64,000 nt of DNA, taken from contig OY829328.1 in the NCBI GenBank assembly GCA_963691655.1, positions 32,445,890-32,509,889 of the forward strand, given 5' to 3'. The notes beneath the pieces are model-generated. The model was given only the letters and a program-made list of their open reading frames with translations. It was not told where the DNA came from and did not search any database. The position numbers and the translations under genes are program-made. Shown piece by piece: positions 12,442 through 24,741 of the stretch (within the stretch, counting starts at the first letter, position 1; every line of letters starts with the position of its first letter). Source of the stretch: Toxonevra muliebris (Eukaryota; Arthropoda; Insecta; Diptera; Pallopteridae).

Positions 12442-14400
12442 ATTAAATCCCGATGTAAATTTATTTTAAATCAAGGGCCAACCCCGAGTCTTTTTGTTAG
12501 GTTCGCGAGTGATTTTCTGAAAGCAACAGCAGTTTAAAAGTTGTGGATATTTAAAACTGAAGAGTCAGGCATTGTGCCCATGAAAATTATTTAATTCAGA
12601 AGTGTTTTTTTTTTTGCAGTTAATTTTTGTTTAAGTTAAAGTAAGTAAGTAAGTTAAGTAAGTAAGTAAGTAATAAAAAAATTCTGGTAAATAAGATTCA
12701 ACATTATTATAGAATATTCAATAAAAATTGTGGATGTTTGTGTATTGCATAAGTGATAAATAAGCGCTTAAAGTTAAACCGCCTCAAGGTGGACCTATGT
12801 ATTGCACATGACAAAAAACAGTTGCTACTTATGAATTCAATTCGCAATTTATTTAGGAAAAATGCAGAATTAGAAGGAAAAACGTTGACTTAATGTGTCT
12901 AAGGTGACAGGAGAAGAAATTGAGGATTAGCAAAACAAAAGAAGCATGCATTTGAGGGTTAACTTAAACAACACGCTAAACTACCAATTTCTTTGTGCGG
13001 GCAAACGCCACGAACTCAAGCCGTTCAAGTCCTTTTTTTCTCCAATATGTTGAATTAAATAATTAAAAAATTAGTTTTGTTGATTTTTGAAACCGTTGAT
13101 TGCAATCGGTAAAAGAAAGTTCTGGTATTATCACTGTTTCCACTTCTAGGCAGTAAAAACTTCCAATTATTAAAGAAAATGCTTCATGCAAATTGCATAC
13201 ATAACCTGCATTGACTGCAAACATGCGTTTACATAATATGTATTACATATGTATATAAGCTTGTGTAAATCAACAACATTAACAACGACAGCGACAATTA
13301 ACATTTTGACCCACTTTGGCAGTCACTTCATGCAAACGTCTAATTTGTAATGATTAGAAAATTGCACAAAGTAAACGAAGAGGGTTCCGGAGCCACAAAT
13401 GAATAAAACTTTTTAATTATTTCTTTTCATTTATAAAAATTTTTGTAAGCACCTTTAAAATGTTTTCCCTGTTGAAATTTCATAGTATTACAGTTGCAGA
13501 GTAATTAAGTGAAGCTATTTCTCTTTCTCTTCCTCTCTCTCTCTCTCGAAGTTAGGAAAAGTCTAATACTAACCCCGTTGACATTATGTTCCATTATATT
13601 TTATAGCTGTTAACCCAAATTTTTTCGAGTAAATCTTTAGCAAAATGGAAATGTGTAAGTGAATGTGGTATATGTATATGATGCGCACACATACATGCAT
13701 GCCACATGTGCCTAAACTTGCAATTTAGGCATACTCACTCACGCTTTGGACAATTGCTTTTGATAATTATACAAACGACGAGTGGGCTATGAAAAATACC
13801 GCTAATAATGATTAGATTTTGCACAGCAGGATGGATGCAAAACTGAAAGAAAATATTTAGTATTAATTAAATTAATTAATAAGTCGCATTACTTTATGAA
13901 ATGTAACTAAAATCAATCTGATTTGAAGATATGGATATAAAATTAGCAAGGACCTGCTTTGGTACGAAAACAATTGGTTCAGAGTGTATCTCTGAAGTAA
14001 ATAAAATCACAGCGAAGGTGTCAGTTGCAACTTGCACAACTTACTGAGGCTTGTTAATCTATCAAAATGTGTGTCGAATAACTCGAAACACCCATGCCGC
14101 TTGCTTTCGAACGTTGTATGGTCCCTGTTCTTATGATTCCCATTCGAACTTATAGTTTTTTTGCACTGAAGATTAAAAAAAATTTAGTTGCAAATGAAAT
14201 GAATGTCCCACTAATAGGTACTGCTATTGCTAATCAAACAGAGCAGATAAAAATAAGCACGAAAACATTTTTTTTAATTGTAGTTAACATTGATTTTTAA
14301 AGTTTTTTTATGTCTTTCTGTAATTTTCTTTCTTATAGCAAATATGGGCGGAAATTATCAAATTTAAATTTTAAATTCGAAAATTAAAGTTTACTAAGTC
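12442..14400. other. Non-coding sequence with microsatellites
   Basis: Includes an (AAGT)n tract at about 12640-12674 and a (TC)n tract at about 13521-13548. No gene or element boundary recognised. Confidence 0.45.
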
Positions 14401-14430
14401 ATTGGTGTTTTGAATTACTCGACGTTCACT

Positions 14431-14510
14431 TTGATAGATAAACAAATCTCAGCCGACTTTTGGACCTCAAAGTTCTCAAAGGAAAAACCTGAGCTTTCTT
14501 TTGGCCCCCC
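14431..14510 (+). repeat. Dispersed repeat, copy 1
   Basis: About 80 bases starting TTGATAGATAAAC and containing CTTTTGGAC and CAAAGTTCTCAAA align with 55986-56065 at roughly 80 percent or better by eye. The family is unknown. Confidence 0.55.
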
Positions 14511-14769
14511 CCTTCCCCTCCCCAAACAAAAGTTCCTTTCTGAAAAAAGAAGTCAAAACTATTTTTGATTTTGAAAACAAAAACGGTCAAATTTTGGATT
14601 TTTTTAATTTCTTTCAACTAATGAATAAAATTTTGAACAAAATTTGTTGGTCAATATTTTTTAAATGCAACAGGTACATGGATTCGAAATAGGGGCTATT
14701 TGACCAGCTCGTCGAATTTTTGGCCGATCTCGCTCAAATTTGGTGCGAAAATAATTTGATGTTTCGTCT

Positions 14770-14930
14770 ATTTTTAGTTTAAGTTCGCTTTGCTTCGGTT
14801 TTTTGGACTTGGTTTCTTTCAGTGTCTGAGTTTTGGTTTGATTTTCGGTTTTTTTTTAACTGGTTCTCATTTTCTGTCTGAATTTTGTGCTGGTTTTTGA
14901 ACTGATGTTTAGTTCACTTATTTGTCTGAT
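14770..14930 (-). repeat. Degenerate TCAGACCAAAA minisatellite, locus 1
   Basis: On the minus strand this reads as irregular units close to TCAGACCAAAAC/TTCAAACC. The same motif family dominates 51560-52030 and 57895-58300 on the plus strand. Units vary too much for a clean period, suggesting an old array. Confidence 0.45.
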
Positions 14931-17280
14931 ATCCTATAATTTTACACAATCAGCACTCCCCAAACTCAAATTCTAAATCCAAAACTTTATTTTTTTAATA
15001 ATTGAACTTATAGTTCATAGTTCAGCAGAGCTATATAACGGAAACACATAATAGTTTTATCGCCCGAAGATCTCCTATCTTCATACATACATGACTATAA
15101 AGTACATTGTTATTTTTAATGAGTATTTTTTTCTTATAAAATTTTGACCTATTAATATTTCCCCAACAAAAGAATCTCAGAAAGTACAAAGTTTTACTAC
15201 TGTCAATATATCACCATAAAATTTAGTTTTCTGCCATATAACTACATGAAAAGAAAAAACGATAAAAGAAAACACAACTTCAAAATCATAAGTTGGTTAT
15301 TGGAAAAATAACAACAACAACAACAACAAGAAATTTCGCAATAAACTTTTCGAAATGTGTGGTGTATGAGATGCGTCCGCATTGAGAAATCAGCATGCTG
15401 TCTGTCTATCAGTTGCTTTCTTTGTCTGTCTGTCTGTCTGTCTGTCTCTCTGTTTAAGCGATAAAAGTTGAGTAAAAAAATTAGTAAGTATTTGAAGATA
15501 ACTTTTTACTTATGTACTTCTACTTTGCCATGACTTTGAGACAAACTGCTGGTAACAACAAAATTAGTTGGTATTAACTTTAAACCAAATATCACATTTT
15601 ATTTAAAATATGTTTAAAGTTAGCAATCTCTTTCAAATCATAAAAATTATAAATTAATAACTAAGTAAGTCTCATAAAATGCATACAAAAAAAAATATTT
15701 TTTGAATTTATTTGTTACTAAAAACTCTAAATCATATAAAGTCGTATCTTTATGCAAATTCCGAAATTATAAGAAAAACAAATTATAAATTTTGTAAATT
15801 GAATTTTTATGTCAACTATGAAAATAACATTTGCATAAACACATATACACTCAAACAAAACTATGTCGCAAATACAACACACTGCCTGTTGAAATGAATA
15901 TGTACAACTGGATGAAATCAACGACAGACAGACGACTGAACGATTTAATTAGACAAAGATAATTAGAAACAAATAGTAAATACACTGAATGGTGGTGTGA
16001 ACAGTGGCACAAACCAACTATATATTCCACATGATAGTTAAAATAAGTTATGAAATCGTTACGTTATGCAGCACAAGATAAGATTAAAATAGTGTACTAT
16101 ACGCAGCACACGCATATGAATTGAAGTACCTACAAGAAAAAGTAAAAAAATTTAAATTTGCTGCGAATAAAATGTGCGTGTTTGCCAATATACATAAATG
16201 AATTTTGGTATTTTTGCTTTTTCTGAGCAAATGAGGTTAATAGTGATATGTATTAATTAGTAGCAAATTTTGATAAAAAAAAAAAATTAAAAATAAAAAA
16301 TGCAATACAGAAATACAAGAAGTTGTTGGCTATTATGATTTGTCAAGCTGTTACCAGTTTATTGATGCTGATATTATGAATACATAATTTTTCATAGATG
16401 TGACATTTTAAAGTTGAATTGCAAGTTAATGTTGAATAAAAATAATTTAAAATACTAAAAACTGCCAAGACATAAACAAAATAAAAAACGGCGACATTTC
16501 TAAGCTATGCTGCAAATGATTTTCCACTTTATAACATTGAAACTGTTTATTAAAAGTGCAGCAGAAAAAGGAGTATGGAGACTTAAAGAAAATGCAGATG
16601 GACTGGGGTTTAGCATAAATTATACCATTCCACTTTCTGAGCTTATAAGTGTTTTTCATATGCAGATTTATGCAATTGAACAAGCAAACAAAAAATTTTA
16701 AAACTTGTGAGACTTACCAAGCACCCAAATTAAGTCTATCCTAGGTCTGTGAACAATCCAGTTCCAGCGCTCTGTCAATCTTTGTCTAGATATTGTAAAA
16801 TGATTCAAAAGAGAAACAACCAATCACAAAGAATCATCTACGTTCGAATCTATCGTGTGCAAATTTCTTAACTTCAGCTAGAGAGCCTAAATTCATAGAA
16901 CAAGTTTTGATTTCGTAGGAGTCGTATCAAGTTATTCGCTGGTCTCCTTTTCCTTTGATTGCCTTGAAAATTCGAATCAGTAGAAGTCCCTCAGATGTAA
17001 TCACAAAACATAGCCGCTTGAAGCTCACTTTCTTCCATGTATCACAAAACCCACTGGATTTTGCAGTTTTGTATTCCACAAATTGGTATTTAAAAATGTT
17101 TCAGGCCAAGATATTTGTGGTAGGGTTGGGAAATAGGTTTGGTAAAATGATATCGAATTGTGTAAGAAAATGTGTTTTTGCCCCGAAAAGGTATTTCTAA
17201 CATAAATTACTAAAAAATATTTGATATTCACGATCTGGTGAAAATTATCTTACACGAGCCTAATTAGTTATTGCTTAGAC
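14931..17280. other. Non-coding sequence with microsatellites
   Basis: Contains (AAC)n near 15310-15330 and (TCTG)n at about 15421-15450. Short ORFs show no family resemblance. Nothing else recognised. Confidence 0.45.
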
Positions 17281-17289
17281 AATTATTTT

Positions 17290-17600
17290 TGATTTAATGT
17301 ATCAACAACTTCAAATCCCAATTGGCTTTAAATTACTTCAAATATCTCTAATTGACTTCAATTCCCCAATTGACTCCAAAAGACTTCAATTTACTTCAAA
17401 TTTCAATTGACTCCAAGTGTATTCAATTGACTCCAATTGACTTCAAATTCCAATTGACTTTAAATTCAAGTGACTCCAAGTGATTTCAAGTGACTCTAAA
17501 ATTTGACTTCAAATCCTTATTGACTCAAAGTGACTCCAATTGCTTTCAAAACCCCAATTGACTCCAAAAGACTACATGTGACTCCAATTGACTTCAAATC
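17290..17600. repeat. TTGACTCCAA-type minisatellite
   Basis: Irregular 9-12 bp units built on TGACT(C/T)CAA(G/T), for example CAATTGACTCCAA and CAAGTGACTCCAAG. The 3' part lies inside the first 371-bp direct repeat, so it reappears at 20061-20250. A short related patch is at 35360-35460. Confidence 0.75.
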
Positions 17601-17784
17601 CCAATTCTATTCAAACTATTTTTGGTCTCTGAGGAAATTTTTTTACAATGCGCAGCCATTTACTTGCTCATAAGAACTTTGCCCATTTTTGAATCTATAA
17701 ACTTCACTTTAATATTCTTAATACACTGGGGAACAAAACAAAAACTTTTTTCTATGGTATTAGTTTTCGTAATGATTCCAGTAC
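17414..17784 (+). repeat. 371-bp direct repeat, copy 1
   Basis: Runs from CAAGTGTATTCAATTG to GATTCCAGTAC and matches 20061-20431 with identical length and no difference in the stretches I compared. The two copies bracket the left inverted arm. They do not have LTR structure: no TG...CA termini with flanking target duplication, and the first four bases are shared with the surrounding minisatellite. Confidence 0.92.
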
Positions 17785-17793
17785 TTTTACTCC

Positions 17794-20062
17794 AGTAATG
17801 AGTAAAAGTATCGATACTATGTGGGTATCGAATCAACACTAGTTACCTCCAGACTCTGCAGAAAAAACGCGCATCAGGACAAGAGCTACAGCTTCTAAAA
17901 TTTTCAATATTTTTTCATATCCGACCACTCTTTTTTTCGTAAGAATATGTACCATGTATACCTGTTATACTAGTATACATGTTATACTGATACTAAAAGT
18001 TTCGAGTTTTTACTTGTATCGAATCATCACGAATAGTCAAAAAAAAAATCACAAATATGTCCTAAGTTTCCCGTACCAAAACGTATATAACCCCTTAATA
18101 GTTATTCGCGGTGCTATCTTGTGGAAAGTCTAGCAATATGGAAGAGTCTTTTGTTGGGCATTTCTAATAGTAGGCTTTTGTTGGGTTAATTGAGTTATTC
18201 TAAATTTTTTTTGTTTCAAACAGATCGCTCACCAATACAGTTGAATAAAGAATTGTGTGGAAATTATATCTTTGAAGATATGAAGAACTATTAAAAACAA
18301 TTTATTTTATTTAAGTTATATAAGTACATAATCCTGTTAATGATCTATTAGTAAAACGAAAAAAATATATAAGTTATGGCCAAAATGAAAATTAACCCTT
18401 GCCAAAAAAAATAAAATAAAACAAAACAAATTTCACAAGCCTTCGACAGAAGTGATTGATGGAAATTGCTTAAACTGTCATGTTTATGAACGTCCGCAGG
18501 TTATAATTTAAATGTGCATAAAATGATTTTATTCTTCATATATATCTCTTCAAAATGCCGAAAAATATGCAACAATTTTTTTTTATTTTTTTTTTTTTGC
18601 AAAAATATAAAATAAAAGAATAACAAAATAAACGATAAACAAAAATAAAATATCTTTCACACGCAAGTGCAAAAAGAAATTGCATGCATGTAAAAAATTG
18701 TTGTAAAAAAGAAAATTTTCACTAATTTTTCTACACTCTTAAACTGTCAAATTGTTTGACAGCTGATTTCACATATGCAACAATTTGCAAACACAACAAA
18801 CACTACACAGTTCAGCAACAAAAAAAATTTGTTTGTTTGAAGTTTGATGTTCGTGTGCCACACACATTGCAGCAAGGGTACAAAGCAGGCAATTGTAGCA
18901 TGTGAGAGTTAATATGTTTTATGTTTCTTTTTTGGCATTGCGTGTGCGTGAGTGTGGCTGTGTCTGCGAGTGTGTGCAAGTCAAAGTGTTGCCGAACTAC
19001 CTTATGCAATTTTTTTATTATTTGTACTTCCTGTAAAGCGAAATTCAAATTCACTGAACAATGAAATTTCTTATTATTTGATATGCTTTGACAGTAAATG
19101 CTGCTGTTGATTGAAGGTGAGATGCTTGAGAGAAATACAAAAAAAAATAAAACAAAAATAGTGAAAAATTATCTCAACTCATTTGCAGTTTTTTATGGAA
19201 CAGTTTTGAGATATCGCAATTTTCTTAATTTTTTTAACCAAAAAGAAATCGATGAAAAACGTCTGATTTCTCTTGATGTACGTAAAGCAGAAACTCTTTT
19301 CGCAAAAAATAAGACCAACCAGTAGAAAATAGACCGAAAACTAACAAAATTATGAGCAGCTGATTGAGTGGAATCACTTGCCATACATTCTCGATGTTTT
19401 CGCATTAGCCCTATTTAAGATTTGGTGCAAATTGTCTTGCATCATTGCAAATGCAAAATCTGCAATATGCAATAAAAATTTGCATTTGCAATGATGCAAA
19501 CATTTGCTATTAATCGTGAATGGGGTTATAATCTGAATGTGTTTAGAAATAATATTGCAAGCGATAAAATTGAATAGCTTGTTGAAAAAATTAATATACT
19601 CGAAAAATGTTGTATTTGGATTTATACACTCACTCAATAGCTTATAACTTTGTTATTTTTCGGTCGCCTTTTCCCTGGTTGGTCTTATTTTTTTGATTAA
19701 AAGTTTCAGATTTACGTAAATAAAGAGAAATGAGATATTTTCAGCATTTTTCATTATTTTTCAGTGACCACAGAATCAGCCGTAAATGAAAATAGATTTT
19801 TTTTATCTGTCCTATTTTCATCAATACCTTTTGAATCGGTTAACCAATTAAAGATACAATTAGATATATCTGTTTATTACCTCAGTTTACCTCGCAAAAA
19901 TGCTCTGGAATAGTTAAAATTAATTTACTTAAATAAATATGTAATAATATTAGTAAAATTAAAAAAACTGATTCCTTTAAAATTAGTCAATAAAAAAAGA
20001 AATAAATTCATTTAAAAATGTATAAAACAAATATATGTTATTATTACTATTAATAAGAAACA
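17794..20062 (+). repeat. 2269-bp inverted arm, left
   Basis: Reverse complement of 24741-27009; position x pairs with 44803 minus x. Both arms are exactly 2269 bp, so there is no net indel, and all compared stretches agree. The outer end at 17794 (AGTAATGAGTAAAAG) is preceded by 9 filler bases after the first 371-bp repeat; a TACTTTT at 17782-17788 also pairs with 27020-27026. The inner end overlaps the second direct repeat by two bases. It holds only partial copies of the TTAA and MITE-like elements of the right arm. It contains no recognisable gene; short ORFs here recur identically in the right arm only because the DNA is duplicated. Confidence 0.95.
19437..19500. repeat. Perfect 21-bp stem hairpin in the left arm
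   Basis: Stem halves 19437-19457 and 19479-19499 (TTGCATCATTGCAAATGC... and its complement) are separated by a loop of about 21 bases. Each half contains ATTTGCAT/ATGCAAAT octamers. The same hairpin occurs at 25303-25366 in the right arm. Whether it is transcribed cannot be told. Confidence 0.8.
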
Positions 20063-20431
20063 AGTGTATTCAATTGACTCCAATTGACTTCAAATTCCAA
20101 TTGACTTTAAATTCAAGTGACTCCAAGTGATTTCAAGTGACTCTAAAATTTGACTTCAAATCCTTATTGACTCAAAGTGACTCCAATTGCTTTCAAAACC
20201 CCAATTGACTCCAAAAGACTACATGTGACTCCAATTGACTTCAAATCCCAATTCTATTCAAACTATTTTTGGTCTCTGAGGAAATTTTTTTACAATGCGC
20301 AGCCATTTACTTGCTCATAAGAACTTTGCCCATTTTTGAATCTATAAACTTCACTTTAATATTCTTAATACACTGGGGAACAAAACAAAAACTTTTTTCT
20401 ATGGTATTAGTTTTCGTAATGATTCCAGTAC
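20061..20431 (+). repeat. 371-bp direct repeat, copy 2
   Basis: Second copy of 17414-17784, starting within two bases of the inner end of the left inverted arm. Beyond it the sequence (CTAAATAAAAT) differs from that following copy 1. Confidence 0.92.
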
Positions 20432-22850
20432 CTAAATAAAATATTTGATTTCGTAAACGAAAAACTTAAGCAACAAACTTTTATCAGAAAGGACTTATTC
20501 ATGCTATAAAGTTTTATTAGTTATTTTTTTTTAAATACCAAACCACATCTTCTTAAAGTATACAGAACTATAATATTTTAAGGAAGTTGTGTTCTTATAT
20601 TTTTTATAAAGCAAACAAAAGATCTAAGCAACGAACTTTTTCACCACATATTTATGTATGCTTCCAAATAAATTTTTAGCCACCACCATTACAAAAATAA
20701 CCTAAAATTGAATCCATATATTATAAAGCGAAAAAATAATAATAACGAAAATGCGAAAAAAATAATAACAATAGCAACAACAAGTATATTTCATGTGCTG
20801 TGTCGCTGTTTTTTATTTGGTTATTTTATATATATTTCATTTACGCCTGCTGGACAAAAACTACAAAAAAAAGAAGTAAAAAAACAAAATGATGAAGAAG
20901 AAAAAGAAGAAACCAAAATGCAAATTACATACCGCTTAAAGGACATTTTTAATAATGATAAGAGTTGAGGTCATTACTTAAGCAGCAGCATCAGCAGAAA
21001 CAGCAGTGGCTGCTGTAACATGCTACAACAACATCAAAATAATCTGCATTCAAAATAAAAGCTAAACGAAGCATATAAAATGCTGTTGCTGTTTGCTATA
21101 AATATTGCTTTGTGTTTATTTGTTGCTTCCACACACACATTGCGATTGCAATCGGCGGCAGCAGCAACTTTCTTGGTTACACTTGTACAGCAATGTTCAT
21201 ACAACATACAATATTTGCAGCCCAACCTCTTTTGAGTAAAACTTTAATTTTTGTTGCAGCGATTTGCAGTTTTTGCTGTTAATGTTTTACTACTGCTGAT
21301 GTTATGTTGACGATATGGAATATTATACCATATTTCTTATCATTGATTGTAGCAAAATTCTGCAGCCTTTATACATAGATTATGATGTATAGCCAAACAA
21401 TAGAGATGCATACATATAAACCGATTTATATATCATAGCTTTGTGATTTCTTTATTTTAAAATCTACATCGTTGTCTCTCATACTTATTAATTACCACCT
21501 TTAGCTATGTTCAATTTAAATGCATTCATTCCATGCTGTTAAGTGCAAATCAAATCGAAGCAAGCTTTAAAGTTTTTATTTTTCTGGAACAACTTAATTT
21601 GAAAGCAGCTTGTAAACTTACATTAGTCTCTCAAACTCAACTCTACTCAACCAATTCAATTCAATTCAGTTTCAGTTATTTAATCTTACAATTAAAATGT
21701 CATGTTAAACATTCAACATACACCATGCTTCCTCGTATAATTTGTGTCAAAATTCAAAAATTATAGAAAATTTATTACGGTGTTGATTAGATGAATACAC
21801 ACACCAACTAAACTACACACACGCACACATAAACAGCAGATAACTATGTAGCTTTTTGAAACGGAAAAATAAACTTGTTTGTTTCACCTAATAATCAACA
21901 TCAACAATTTGTTGTATTGGTAGATAGAAATTGATGGAATTGCTTGATTTGAAATAGTTATCAAATTGAATGATGTTTGCCGCTATGTTTTCTTCATTGT
22001 ATGATTTTTTCACACCACTTACATATTTTCTTTTCTTTGTTTAGCAGAAAAAAAGTGTGATTTTCTTTTGTTCCTTTAGCGCCTCTTAATTTTCTCTCTC
22101 TGCATTTCTTACTTACTTTAGTTTCTATATTTTTTTATACTATGAAAATGTGTAACTCTTTTATCGTTTGGTTTTCAATCATGAATGACAGTCATGTTAG
22201 TGTTAATTTGCATTATATTGCTAATTGTGAGGTGTTGCCGTATGAAAATGTAATTACTTAATTATACTTGAATGTATTACTTAATCCATTAATAATTCTA
22301 TACAACACTGTTTTTTACCCATCTCCAAATTGGTACGTAATGTTTGTTGAAACCGCTGAATCCGAATCTGAAATCAGTTTTGTCGCAGCAGGTTTTCGAG
22401 AAATAGCCAATTTTTTGATTTTTCGGACATACTAATGTCTTTGAGCCAATAACTATGAGAGCATTGTAAAAAGCTTACTTAACGATTTTAAAGACGTCGC
22501 TAATATGTCGCTGATGATGCATTTCCTCCATTCTCATCTAAACTTTTTTCCAACAAACTTGGGTGAAGTCAGTGATGAACAGGGTGAACCTAAGGACCTT
22601 TGTTGTGGACATGAACTCCATTAAGTTAGACTCAGCAACATTTACTGTAAGTATTTATTGATTTGGTCATATTTCATTTTATTGTATTTCTGAACTTTGT
22701 ATCTTTAAATTTCCGAACTTTGGTTTCAACCTTGTTCGCCCAATGTTGACTAAGTATTTCTTGTATTATTTATGTGAATATTGTACATTTTAGCTACATG
22801 TCGCAACATTGGACGCTTAAAGTTATTTAATTATTAAATATATAATCGAA
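20432..22850. other. Spacer between the inverted arms, non-coding
   Basis: AT-rich DNA with scattered CAG/AGC-rich patches (20980-21030). No gene recognised. ORFs such as 20708-20968 are lysine/asparagine-rich translations of A-rich DNA. Confidence 0.45.
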
Positions 22851-23100
22851 CACTCAGAAAAAAATCACATAAAATCAATGTGAAAATCCCACTATTTCAA
22901 TAGAATTTGGTCAATGGTATTTTCCCATAATTTTAATAGTTTTTAGACTATCATTTTTGATATAATTTAGCTATATTATGGTATATCTTATTGATTTCAT
23001 GGTACAGTCTTATTGATTTCATGCTGTTACACAATTAATTTAATGGTATAAAAAGTAATGCAACGTTTTTCATGATTAATGGGATATTTTTTTCTTAGTG
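22851..23100. mobile_element. 250-bp MITE with CACTCAGAAAAAAAT ends
   Basis: CACTCAGAAAAAAAT at 22851-22865 is matched by the reverse complement of 23086-23100, CACTAAGAAAAAAAT, 14 of 15 bases. The interior is AT-rich with repeated ATTGATTTCATG-like pieces and encodes nothing. I found no convincing target duplication. The ends resemble those of the 979-bp element at 44481-45459. Confidence 0.6.
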
Positions 23101-23214
23101 TAGAGTTTTGTGTGAATGTCATCGTGTAATATCTGAATGACTGGACCGATTGAAGTCATATTTCCAAAATATATTTTCTTAGGGGGGAGGATGGTTCATA
23201 GCTATTTATAATGG

Positions 23215-23485
23215 CTTTTAGTAAAGTGGGCGTGGCACCTCCCATACAATCCTAATAGTTTTTTGGGTATATCTCAAGAACCATTTATAGCACGCTACAG
23301 AAATTTGGTACAATAACGAGAATTGACAATGCCATGCTACAACAAAAATATGGGTGGGTATGACAAAAGGGGGTGTGGCACCTGCCATATAACCTGAATT
23401 TCCATTATGAGATATCTTAGGCCATTTATGGTACGGTACTAAAATTTAAATTCTTTCAGTTTATTGAATAAGTGGGTGTGGTACC
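23215..23485 (+). repeat. Imperfect tandem repeat containing GTGGGCGTGGCACC
   Basis: The core (A/G)GTGGG(C/T)GTGG(C/T)ACC recurs at about 23225, 23367 and 23471, with related intervening text such as CATTTATRG...AAATTTGGTA. It looks like part of an interspersed fly repeat; the family is not identified. Confidence 0.5.
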
Positions 23486-23488
23486 ATG

Positions 23489-23960
23489 CTTTACTTTTAT
23501 TTACTACTACTAATTCTACTACTATTTTTTACTACTTCCTACTACTTTTTTCTACAATTTCTACTACTTTTTCAACTAATATTTTCTACTACTTTTTCAA
23601 CTAATATTTTTTACTACTATTTTACTACTTTTTTTCTACTACCGTTTTTTACATTTTTTCTGCAATTTCTTTTTATTTTGTACCGCTTTTTCTACTACTA
23701 TTTTTTACTGCTTTTTACATTTTTTTCTACTACAATTTTTTAAATTATTTTTACCATTCTTTCTACTCATTTTTACTACTTTTGTACTACTATGTTTAAC
23801 TTTTTTTCTACTACTTTTTCTGCTACCTTTTTTCTACTTTTTTACAACAATTTTTAATACTATTTTCTATTCTTTTTCCTACTACTATTTTCTTCTACTT
23901 TTTTACTGCTATTTTCTACTACTTTTTCCATTCCTTTTTCTACTATTACTTCTACCTCTT
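23489..23960. repeat. CTACTTTTT low-complexity tract
   Basis: About 470 bp of irregular units around TTTTTCTACTACT with few purines except A in CTA. The 85-residue Phe/Leu/Tyr ORF inside it is a by-product. Confidence 0.85.
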
Positions 23961-24710
23961 TATGAAATATCTTAAGACCCTGCGTCGCTGTCTTAAAATC
24001 CGTTATGTGGCGCGGTAACAAATGCTATATTTATAATAAATATCAAATTGGTTCAAAATTTAAATAATTTTTGATATATTATTTATAATTATAAGTTTGA
24101 GATATAATTTAAGAATGATCTTTGATACGAATATAGAGCCTCCTGAAATATTGTTTCTATGATTCAACTGAAATCTAATAAAATTGTTCAACAAAAAAAA
24201 CACTTAAAAATTATTTCTTTTCACTACAGATATGCTGGATTTTCTATCTAACTGCTGAATGACCCTTTTAGCATCAACTGGGTTAATAATTTTGCTCAAT
24301 GGTATCATCAGCCATTATGGCTTTGTTTTCATCCAAGGTCACTCACTGATGCGCCTAACGGTCTTTTTTTTTTGTAAATATCCACTACGTCGTTGAGTTA
24401 ATATTGGTGATAATACAATAAAAATATTTAATTTTCTGGTCGTCCAGACGCAATGTAAACTTTCATTTCCAAAATTTAATTAAAACGATATTGATCTGAG
24501 ATTTTCATTTATAATGATTCTCTGTTTTTAATGCAAGTTAAATATTTTTGAAAATGTCAATTGTGTCAATAATGAGACACAGTTTTAATCCAGAATATTT
24601 TTTCCAAATTCAATGGAAGTCTGAATTGTCATTACGAATGTTCAATTTTAAATATCAAGTATTTCTTCTTTTTTTTAATTTGAGCGCTTTTTCGCAAAAA
24701 AGGCAAAACA

Positions 24711-24741
24711 ACGTTTGCCGGGCATGCATGCGGGCAAACGT
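24711..24741. repeat. Hairpin at the inner breakpoint of the right arm
   Basis: ACGTTTGCC (24711-24719) and GGCAAACGT (24733-24741) form a 9-bp perfect stem around a GCATGCATGC centre. The right inverted arm starts at 24741, the last base of this hairpin. Confidence 0.85.

Noticed and set aside
17414..20431. Left arm plus 371-bp direct repeats as an LTR retrotransposon
   Set aside because: The repeats lack paired TG...CA ends and a flanking target duplication. The enclosed sequence has no primer-binding site, polypurine tract or gag/pol, and the right-arm copy has no such repeats.
23486..23743. 85-residue Phe/Leu/Tyr-rich ORF
   Set aside because: Product of the CTACTTTTT tract.
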